A DNA stretch of 5,502 nt from Bifidobacterium breve. GTDB lineage: Bacteria; Actinomycetota; Actinomycetes; S36-B12. The translations under genes and the position numbers were made by a program. The DNA lies in contig CALPZT020000136.1 of NCBI GenBank assembly GCA_943328365.2, forward strand, positions 1 through 5,502, in the 5' to 3' direction. The notes beneath the pieces are model-generated. The model was not told the DNA's origin. It saw nothing but the letters and a program-made list of their open reading frames with translations, and searched no databases. Positions 1 to 4,824 of the stretch are shown here, piece after piece; the first letter of the stretch is position 1; each line of letters begins with the position of its first letter.

Positions 1-265
1 CGTCGGCATCGCGAAGCCACTGCAGCTCGGGCAATAGCCACGAGCCGATCTTCGAGTCGTCCCACGCACCCCAGGGCGACCCCATCGGCACGATGACGTC
101 GAAATCGCGGGGGTCAGGGAACTCATAGGTGGCTTCGCCGGGGGTGTCATACAGGTGCGCCTCGACGATGGTCTCCTCGACGGCCTGGAACCCGAGCTCC
201 TCGAAGCGCTCGGCGACGAGCCGAGGGGGACTGAAGGGGTCGTGCTGCATGAAAAGCACCCTCAT
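1..265 (-). CDS. Class I glutamine amidotransferase-like protein, N-terminal part (cut by the window edge)
   Basis: Reading the minus strand from the ATG at 265-263 gives 88 uninterrupted residues to the window edge, beginning MRVLFMQHDPFSPPRLVAER. A short beta strand followed by 'QHD...PP' and a later 'FDVIVPMGSPWGAWDD' segment are typical of the start of GMP-synthase-like class I glutamine amidotransferase domains: Rossmann-like first strand, then the strand and glycine loop before the nucleophile elbow. The catalytic Cys (usually in a G-x-C-x-G-x-Q elbow) and the His/Glu pair would lie beyond the edge, so activity cannot be judged. The start is supported by a purine-rich GGGAGAGGA on the minus strand (plus 274-282), 8 nt before the ATG. 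The gene is divergent from the synthetase-like ligase. In polyamine and amine catabolic loci, proteins of this fold (PuuD, for example) hydrolyse gamma-glutamyl amides; that role is inference here. It could instead be an unrelated amidotransferase. The family is fairly sure, the role weak. Confidence 0.75.
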   Translation of the reverse strand, partial: MRVLFMQHDPFSPPRLVAERFEELGFQAVEETIVEAHLYDTPGEATYEFPDPRDFDVIVPMGSPWGAWDDSKIGSWLLPELQWLRDAD

Positions 266-273
266 GCGGTGAA

Positions 274-282
274 TCCTCTCCC
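274..282 (-). promoter_or_regulatory. Ribosome binding site of the amidotransferase-like gene
   Basis: The minus strand reads GGGAGAGGA here, 8 nt upstream of the ATG whose first base is at 265. It fixes the start of the minus-strand gene, which is otherwise open only toward the window edge. Confidence 0.6.
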
Positions 283-305
283 AAACCGGCCCCGAGCGAG
301 CACGA

Positions 306-346
306 TTGACATACTATTCCGAGATCGTTGGGGACCGAACGATTAT
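306..346. promoter_or_regulatory. Divergent regulatory region between amidotransferase-like gene and ligase gene
   Basis: The 122-bp gap between the two divergent starts contains a perfect TTGACA at 306-311, followed by TACTATTCCGA. A very similar arrangement (TTGACA, then AACTATCCGA) precedes the permease gene. A TACTAT hexamer (312-317) on the plus strand and TAGTAT (plus 311-316) on the minus strand fit the TAnnnT type of -10 box. GATTAT at 341-346 is another possible -10 for the rightward gene, with a poor -35 (TTCCGA, 317-322) 18 nt upstream. No hexamer pair is convincing in both parts, so the exact promoters remain undecided. The region certainly must hold the start signals for the ligase gene. 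Confidence 0.4.
324..343. promoter_or_regulatory. 20-bp imperfect inverted repeat, candidate operator
   Basis: ATCGTTGGGGACCGAACGAT pairs in 8 of 10 symmetric positions: the outer six are perfect (ATCGTT/AACGAT) and the inner GG/CC also pair. It lies 44 bp upstream of the ligase ATG and between candidate -35 and -10 hexamers. The length and mismatch positions (pairs 7 and 10 fail) suit a dimeric TetR-type regulator. The half-sites differ from those of the two operators farther right, although AACGAT is close to their AACTAT core. Whether the local TetR binds here, or another regulator, is unknown. Confidence 0.45.
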
Positions 347-374
347 CCGGACGATGGCCAGGGCCGAGCGCAAC

Positions 375-380
375 TGAGGG
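375..380 (+). promoter_or_regulatory. Ribosome binding site that decides the ligase start
   Basis: GAGGGG ends 7 nt before the ATG at 388. An in-frame ATG at 328 would add 20 residues (MGTERLSG...) that do not resemble the family, and its upstream sequence overlaps the inverted repeat at 324-343. The 388 start is therefore preferred. Confidence 0.65.
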
Positions 381-387
381 GCAGCAC

Positions 388-1737
388 ATGCAACAGGAAC
401 TAGCAGATGTTCGTCGCGAGCTGGAGAACCAGAACATCGACATTCTCCGGCTCATCTGGCCCGATGTGTTGGGCCTCACCCGGTCGAAGGACATCACCGT
501 TTCGCAACTTGAGCGAGCGGCGGGCCACGGCCCCGCGTTCTGCCAGGCAACCTGGACAACCACGACGCGCGGCGATGTCCTCGACGGGCACGGCAGCCTG
601 CAGGACGGCCTCTCCGACATGGTGTCGCGCATGGACTCATCGACCATTCGGCCGCTGCCGTGGGAGCCGGGAGTCGCCTACGCGATCGCCGACATCGATG
701 AGCCCGATGGCTCCCCGAATGCGATCTCACCGAGAGCGCTCTTGCGACGGGTGATCGAGGAGTACAAGGCACTTGGCCTGCTCCCTGTCGTCGGCCCCGA
801 GCTCGAGTTCTACTTCGCCCACAAGCCCAATGGCGTGTGGGAGCGGGTGCTGAACAAGACCGGACGGGTCTACCAGACCGGCTCGCTCGTCGATCCCGAC
901 GGCACCTTCCTGCACCTCCTGCGCATGATCGATCGACTGAACATCGGGGCTTTCGCAGGCAATCACGAGTTCTGCCCGTCGCAGTACGAGATCAATCTCT
1001 GGCACGGCGATGCGCTTGACGCCGCCGACCGAACCTTCCTGTTCAAGACCGCGATCAAGGACATCACCAACCGGCGCGGGATCATGAGTACGTTCATCGG
1101 TAAGCCCTTCGGCGATGAGGGCGGGAGCGGGTTCCACCTGCACTTCTCGGTCACCGATGTGAACGGCACGAACATGATGAGCGAGCCGGACGGAGAGTTG
1201 TCGCTCATCGCGCGGCGCATGATGGCCGGCGTGCTCGAGCACGCACCTGCGCTCGTGGCGTTCTGCAATCCCACCATCAACGCCTATAAGCGTCTCGGCC
1301 CCGACACGATGGCCCCGTACCGCTCGAACTGGGGCTACGACAACCGCACGACCTTCGTCCGTATCCCGCCTGAGCGCGGTGCTGGCACTCGGCTTGAGGT
1401 TCGCATCGGCGACGGAGCGGCAAATCCCTACGTGATGATCGCAGTGATCCTCGCCGCGGCCCTTGACGGCCTCACCCGGCAGCTCGACTGCCCGCCGCAC
1501 TCCGAGGGCTGGACCTACACCGACGAGAGCCGCCCGGCGCTCCCGATGACCCTGCCCGATGCGCTCGACGCCATGCGCGCTGACACGTTCCTCGTCGGCA
1601 TTCTCGGCGAGCCGTTCGTGCAGGCATTCGAGACCCTCAAGCGCGATGAGGTGCGCCGCTACGAGGAGGCGGTAGAAGACCCGTCGACCCGTGAGGTCAC
1701 CCAGTGGGAGATCGACGAGTACTTCGAGGACTTTTGA
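388..1737 (+). CDS. Glutamine synthetase-family gamma-glutamyl-amine ligase (GlnA3/PuuA-like)
   Basis: This 449-residue protein has a full glutamine synthetase fold. An N-terminal beta-grasp region covers about 1-100, and the catalytic domain follows with GPELEF (metal ligands E138, E140), NHEFCPSQYEINL (E194, E201), GDEGGSGFHLH (H250), NPTINAYKRL (294-303, R302), RIPPER then RLEVRIGDGAANPY (R335, E337, R339). All metal and glutamyl-phosphate residues appear present, so ATP-dependent activation of glutamate is expected. The flap glutamate of true synthetases (E327 in E. coli) aligns with M308, the N-terminal DGSS ammonia-site motif is absent, and no NLY-type adenylylation site is seen. The family knows such changes in ligases that use amines instead of ammonia (PuuA, GlnA3, GlnA4, gamma-glutamylmethylamide synthetase). 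Cytoplasmic dodecamer by family. Its position beside an amidotransferase-like gene and a permease fits amine gamma-glutamylation. The substrate is unknown. The family is certain, amine specificity probable. Confidence 0.9.
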   Translation: MQQELADVRRELENQNIDILRLIWPDVLGLTRSKDITVSQLERAAGHGPAFCQATWTTTTRGDVLDGHGSLQDGLSDMVSRMDSSTIRPLPWEPGVAYAIADIDEPDGSPNAISPRALLRRVIEEYKALGLLPVVGPELEFYFAHKPNGVWERVLNKTGRVYQTGSLVDPDGTFLHLLRMIDRLNIGAFAGNHEFCPSQYEINLWHGDALDAADRTFLFKTAIKDITNRRGIMSTFIGKPFGDEGGSGFHLHFSVTDVNGTNMMSEPDGELSLIARRMMAGVLEHAPALVAFCNPTINAYKRLGPDTMAPYRSNWGYDNRTTFVRIPPERGAGTRLEVRIGDGAANPYVMIAVILAAALDGLTRQLDCPPHSEGWTYTDESRPALPMTLPDALDAMRADTFLVGILGEPFVQAFETLKRDEVRRYEEAVEDPSTREVTQWEIDEYFEDF

Positions 1738-1773
1738 TCGAGTGCTCACGCAGCCGCCTGCTAGAAATAGGCC

Positions 1774-2355
1774 ATGGCGGCCACGCGGGGTGAGGCGAAG
1801 TCCGATGTTGCCTATGGCGAGGGCCGCGAGGCGCTGCTCAGGGCGGTCGTCACGGTCGTCGCTCGGGGCGGGCTCCGCGAACTGACCTATCGGGCCGTCG
1901 CGGCCGAGGCGGGGGTGACGCACGGCTTGGTGCGTCATCACTTCGGTTCACGCGACGCACTCATCGTCGCAGCGACCGAATACTCGCTTGGCCCTGCGAT
2001 TTCTGTCACCGGTCTCGGTGAGGCTGGTTCGCTCGATGACTGGGCCAGGGATGTCCCGAAGGCGCTGACCGACGAGGAGGAGATCACCGCCTTTCAGTTC
2101 GAGGTCATTCTCGAATCTCGGAGGCGGCCTGAGCTCAGGGAGGCCGTCAGTGATCTCTACGCAGGATTTCGCAAGGCGATGCTCGCCGATCTGCGGGCCC
2201 ACGGAGTTCAGGCCGACAAGGCGCTGGCGACCTTGGTGTTCGCGGCCCTCGACGGTCTCATCTTTGAAGGGCTCGCCCTCAACGAGCCGCAGACAACGCG
2301 TGCGGCGATTCGCAAGCTCAGGGAGTTGCTGAGGTCGGCCGGCCTCGCGGGCTAG
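1774..2355 (+). CDS. TetR-family transcriptional regulator with BetI-like C-terminal domain
   Basis: This 193-residue protein has the TetR DNA-binding helices at the N-terminus: helix 1 near 17-31, then a helix-turn-helix at about 38-57 (LTYRAVAAEAGVTHGLVRHHF) followed by GSRDALI. The C-terminal part, with FQFEVILESRRRPELREAV and a later DGLIFEGLAL, resembles the TetR_C_6 (BetI-type) ligand-binding domain. It is probably a dimeric repressor released by a pathway metabolite. The gene starts 36 nt after the ligase stop, so the two are likely co-transcribed. It lies just upstream of a promoter with an inverted-repeat operator (2408-2427) that recurs before the permease, making it the obvious candidate to bind there; this is inference. 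No clear Shine-Dalgarno precedes the ATG, and no better in-frame start exists nearby. The effector is unknown. Confidence 0.9.
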   Translation: MAATRGEAKSDVAYGEGREALLRAVVTVVARGGLRELTYRAVAAEAGVTHGLVRHHFGSRDALIVAATEYSLGPAISVTGLGEAGSLDDWARDVPKALTDEEEITAFQFEVILESRRRPELREAVSDLYAGFRKAMLADLRAHGVQADKALATLVFAALDGLIFEGLALNEPQTTRAAIRKLRELLRSAGLAG

Positions 2356-2373
2356 CGATCCTCGAGAAATTCC

Positions 2374-2402
2374 GTGACAAGTAGGGCTGGATTCCCTACA
2401 CT
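2374..2402 (+). promoter_or_regulatory. Promoter of the gcvT-like/P450 unit
   Basis: GTGACA at 2374-2379 matches the -35 consensus in five of six positions. TACACT at 2397-2402 fits the TAnnnT -10 type, and the spacer is exactly 17 nt. Transcription would start near 2408-2410, at the left edge of the inverted repeat 2408-2427, about 31-33 nt upstream of the GTG start. This is the best promoter in the window. It would let the right-hand genes be expressed apart from the ligase/tetR unit. Confidence 0.6.
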
Positions 2403-2407
2403 CCGAC

Positions 2408-2427
2408 AACTAGCCAAATGGATAGTT
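2408..2427. promoter_or_regulatory. Operator copy 1: 20-bp inverted repeat before the gcvT-like gene
   Basis: AACTAGCCAAATGGATAGTT pairs in 8 of 10 symmetric positions (AACTAnCCAnnTGGnTAGTT). It begins at the predicted transcription start and ends next to the Shine-Dalgarno, so a bound protein would block initiation. A second copy with 16 of 20 identical bases lies before the permease gene. Its size and symmetry suit the TetR-family regulator encoded immediately upstream. The pairing and recurrence are direct observations; the assignment to this regulator is inference. Confidence 0.7.
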
Positions 2428-2435
2428 AGAGGAGG
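2428..2435 (+). promoter_or_regulatory. Strong ribosome binding site deciding the GTG start
   Basis: AGAGGAGG ends 5 nt before the GTG at 2441. It is the strongest Shine-Dalgarno in the window and supports the GTG over any later ATG in the frame. Confidence 0.75.
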
Positions 2436-2440
2436 CGTTC

Positions 2441-3562
2441 GTGTCGCGTCCATCAGGACTGCTCGCAACCCCGTTCGATCATGCATACCCGCGTGACATT
2501 GAAACCGAGTGGATCGATGTCATGGGCTACGCGGTGCCGCTCTGGGTCAGCGACCCTGAGTCCGAGTACCGGGCCTTCCGCGAGGCGGTCGGTCTCCTCG
2601 AATACTCGATGCTGTACCGATGGGATATTCGCGGCCCCAGGGCCGCTGAAATCGCCAATCGCGTGCACAGTCGCAACGTCATGGCCCTGAAGCCGGGCGA
2701 GATCGCCTACGGCGTCGTGGTCGACGACGATGGATTCATGGTCGACGATCCGACGGTCTCGTTGTATGGCCCCGACCACGTCCTCCTCGTCGGCGGAACC
2801 CCCGAACTTGGCACCATCATCGGTCGTGAAACCGACTCGCAGACAACTGTGACGGAGCGGCGTACGGAGTTCTGCGTCCTCTCGGTCCAGGGTCCCCGGA
2901 GTCGGGAGTTGCTGCAGAGCCTCACCGGCGAGGACCTGTCGAATGCGGCGTTTGCCTATTACACGTTCAAGCCGGGGGTACGACTCGCTGGGTTCGAGGT
3001 GCAGGTGAACCGAATCGGCTTTACCGCTGAGCTCGGGTTCGAGGTCGTGGCACCGATTGCTGACGCTCCGGCGCTCATGGCGGCCATCCGGGAGGCTGGA
3101 GCTCCGCTCGGTGCACTTCCGTGCGGTGCCGCTGCGCTCATGATGTGCCGGATCGAATCAGGCATGGTGATGGCAGAGGTCGAATACGACCACACGCTCA
3201 CGCCCTTCGAATGTCGGCTCGGCTGGTCCGTCGACTTCGACAAGGGAGATTTCAACGGACGCGACTCCCTGCTCAGCAAGAAGGATTCGGTGAGTGGTCG
3301 AGTCATGACGATCAGGATCGACGGTGATCCCGATGGCCTCGATGGAGCAGCGATAGAGGTCGACGGTCGGGTCGTCGGTGTCGTGACGATGGCGGTGCCC
3401 TCGCCCGCCCTTGATGGCGCGACCCTGGCCATGGCCCGGCTCCATCGCGATGTCGCCCAGGTCGGCCACGCCCTCACCGTGACGACCGAATCAGGGAGCC
3501 GGCAGGCCGAGGTCCTGAGAACGCCGGTGTACGACCCTGAGCGCATACGAGTGAAGTCCTAG
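2441..3562 (+). CDS. GcvT-like folate-dependent aminomethyltransferase / demethylase family protein
   Basis: This 373-residue protein matches the length and layout of the glycine-cleavage T-protein family. The N-terminal folate-binding domain carries 'FREAVGLLEYSMLYRWDIRGP' in place of the usual 'R.avGl.D.SH.g'. The conserved acidic pair follows in GFMVDDPTV (D102-D103), then LSVQGPRS, then GFTAELGFE (192-201, E197 at the position of the folate-contacting glutamate), and the C-terminal barrel with LGWSVDFDKGDFNGRDSL. It ends TPVYDPERIRVKS, a tail common in stand-alone demethylase-type members. The SHMG-like motif is changed to Y-S-M-L, so it is probably not a glycine-cleavage T protein, and no gcvH or gcvP is nearby. 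The family includes DmdA and LigM/DesA, which transfer methyl groups to tetrahydrofolate; a similar one-carbon role is likely, substrate unknown. The P450 gene starts 7 nt after its stop, suggesting a linked reaction. Confidence 0.88.
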   Translation: MSRPSGLLATPFDHAYPRDIETEWIDVMGYAVPLWVSDPESEYRAFREAVGLLEYSMLYRWDIRGPRAAEIANRVHSRNVMALKPGEIAYGVVVDDDGFMVDDPTVSLYGPDHVLLVGGTPELGTIIGRETDSQTTVTERRTEFCVLSVQGPRSRELLQSLTGEDLSNAAFAYYTFKPGVRLAGFEVQVNRIGFTAELGFEVVAPIADAPALMAAIREAGAPLGALPCGAAALMMCRIESGMVMAEVEYDHTLTPFECRLGWSVDFDKGDFNGRDSLLSKKDSVSGRVMTIRIDGDPDGLDGAAIEVDGRVVGVVTMAVPSPALDGATLAMARLHRDVAQVGHALTVTTESGSRQAEVLRTPVYDPERIRVKS

Positions 3563-3569
3563 GAGTGCC

Positions 3570-4748
3570 ATGACGAATGTGACGATGACCGCAGATCTCC
3601 TGCCCTTCGCAGACCCGGGATTCCAGGAGGATCCTTACCCCTACTACCGAGTCGTCCGCGATCTCACTCCGCTCTACGAGAGTCCGCTCGGTGTCTATGC
3701 GGTGATGCGGCATAAGGACGTGGCGGAGTTGCTCCGTGACAAGCGATTGAGCGCCGCCCAACTTGATTTCGGCGTCGCGAACATCTTCCACGATTCAGTG
3801 CTCGGCATGGATTCACCGGACCATGGCCGGCTCCGGCGCATGAGCGCGAAGTGGTTCACCCCCGACCGCATCTCGGAGTGGATCGTCGAAACCCAGCGGA
3901 TCGTCGACAAGGCACTCGATGAGGGAGAGGCCGAGGGAGGTCTTGATGCGTGCCAGGACCTCTCCTTCTCGGCCACGTTCGGAACCATGGCCTACATCCT
4001 TGGAGTCGGAACCCATGACGCGGCCGAGTGCCGGCAGAAGGTCATCGACATGGGTCGGGCCCTTCGCCCGGCTGCGACCGATGCTGATGTCGCCGGAGCC
4101 CAGGAGGCATTTGGCTGGTACGTCGAATACATCCGCGACCTCATCGCATTCAAGCGGAACCACCCGGGCGAGTCACTCCTGGATTCGTTTATCGCCGCGC
4201 AGGGGGCAGGTGAGATGAGCGAGGAGGAGATCATGGCCACGGTCACGCTCTTCTACGCGGTGGGGCATTTGGACAATTCATTCCTCATTCAGAACGGCAT
4301 CAAACTGCTCGCCGAAATGCCCGAGGAGCGCGAGCTCTTTCGCTCGAAGCCCGAGGCTCGAAACGACATGATCTCCGAGATGCTCCGCATCGATACCCCG
4401 GAGCAGTTCGTCACGCGCTTCGTCACGGAGGACATCGACATCTCAGGCGAAACCCTTCCGGCCGGCTCGATTGTCCTCGGAATGATCGGATCTGCGAACC
4501 GCGATGATCGGGTCTTCCCAGACCCTGACATTTTCGATCACACAAGGCCGGAGCTCACCCGCCTGCAGATGGCATTCGGCGCGGGTCAGCACGGGTGCCA
4601 CGGCCAACTCCTCGCGCGCGCGCAGGCGGAGTGCGCCATCGGATCACTCGTCGAGCGATTCCCCGAGTACCGCATCAGCGGCCCTGTCACACATCACCAC
4701 ACCGAGTTCATCCGGAATATCAGCACCCTGCCGATCGAATTTCGCTGA
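3570..4748 (+). CDS. Cytochrome P450 (soluble bacterial type) with atypical I-helix
   Basis: This 392-residue protein is the usual length for a soluble bacterial P450 and has no membrane anchor. The heme loop FGAGQHGCHG (336-345) matches F-G-x-G-x-H-x-C-x-G, with C343 as the thiolate ligand. The K-helix ExxR is EMLR (E270, R273). SPDHGRLRRM (82-91) is the C-helix signature, and GSANRDDRVFPDPDIFD the meander region. The I-helix reads FYAVGHLDNSFLI (228-240) where A-G-x-E/D-T is expected. In the ungapped alignment the acid is L234 and the threonine D235; with a one-residue shift the pair is D235-N236. Either way the oxygen-activating threonine is absent. It presumably needs a ferredoxin and reductase, neither of which is in this window. 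AGGAG at 3561-3565 overlaps the upstream stop and lies 4 nt before the ATG, implying translation linked to the gcvT-like gene. Substrate unknown; N- or O-demethylation or amine hydroxylation are possible. Confidence 0.95.
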   Translation: MTNVTMTADLLPFADPGFQEDPYPYYRVVRDLTPLYESPLGVYAVMRHKDVAELLRDKRLSAAQLDFGVANIFHDSVLGMDSPDHGRLRRMSAKWFTPDRISEWIVETQRIVDKALDEGEAEGGLDACQDLSFSATFGTMAYILGVGTHDAAECRQKVIDMGRALRPAATDADVAGAQEAFGWYVEYIRDLIAFKRNHPGESLLDSFIAAQGAGEMSEEEIMATVTLFYAVGHLDNSFLIQNGIKLLAEMPEERELFRSKPEARNDMISEMLRIDTPEQFVTRFVTEDIDISGETLPAGSIVLGMIGSANRDDRVFPDPDIFDHTRPELTRLQMAFGAGQHGCHGQLLARAQAECAIGSLVERFPEYRISGPVTHHHTEFIRNISTLPIEFR

Positions 4749-4753
4749 ACCCC

Positions 4754-4780
4754 TTGACAGAACTATCCGAATGGAGAATT
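4754..4780 (+). promoter_or_regulatory. Promoter with operator copy 2 before the permease gene
   Basis: A perfect TTGACA lies at 4754-4759. Directly after it, AACTATCCGAATGGAGAATT at 4761-4780 matches the operator at 2408-2427 in 16 of 20 positions (differing at 6, 9, 16 and 18) and pairs in 6 of 10 symmetric positions. The -10 box is weak: AATTCT at 4777-4782 is 17 nt from the -35. A protein bound to the repeat would fill the -35/-10 spacer, a classical repressor position. The permease would thus have its own promoter while sharing control with the gcvT-like/P450 unit. Confidence 0.6.
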
Positions 4781-4785
4781 CTCCA
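4772..4785. repeat. Perfect 14-bp palindrome overlapping operator copy 2
   Basis: TGGAGAATTCTCCA is self-complementary throughout. Its left half is the right half-site of operator copy 2. Its right half repeats that half-site in reverse, so the promoter carries three half-sites in a row (4761-4769, 4772-4780, 4777-4785). It has no following T-run and is unlikely to be a terminator. Confidence 0.5.
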
Positions 4786-4824
4786 GCCTACCGGCCTCCG
4801 GGCCCCAATCGATGTGGAGATCTG

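Noticed and set aside
328..387. Upstream in-frame ATG giving a 20-residue N-terminal extension of the ligase
   Set aside because: The extension is unlike the family and its upstream bases overlap the inverted repeat, while 388 has GAGGGG at good spacing.
155..403. Plus-strand open frame of 82 codons across the left intergenic region
   Set aside because: Overlaps the minus-strand amidotransferase-like gene and the promoter region; no domain and no good ribosome binding site.
727..1941. Long minus-strand open frame of 404 codons
   Set aside because: It lies antisense to the ligase and the start of tetR, follows from GC-rich codon bias, and its translation shows no recognisable domain.
2341..2373. 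Possible terminator after tetR
   Set aside because: Only a 4-bp TCGC/GCGA stem could be formed and there is no T-run.
2959..3546. Minus-strand open frame of 195 codons opposite the gcvT-like gene
   Set aside because: Ser/Pro/Thr/Arg-rich low-complexity translation typical of an antisense shadow; the plus strand holds clear family motifs.
2441..3562. Glycine-cleavage system T protein (gcvT)
   Set aside because: No gcvH or gcvP is adjacent, the SHMG-like motif is altered, and the tail and P450 linkage point to a specialised demethylase-type member, so no gene symbol was given.
4772..4785. Palindrome after the P450 gene as a Rho-independent terminator
   Set aside because: The stem has no loop, is AT-rich at its centre, is not followed by a T-run, and overlaps the operator half-site.
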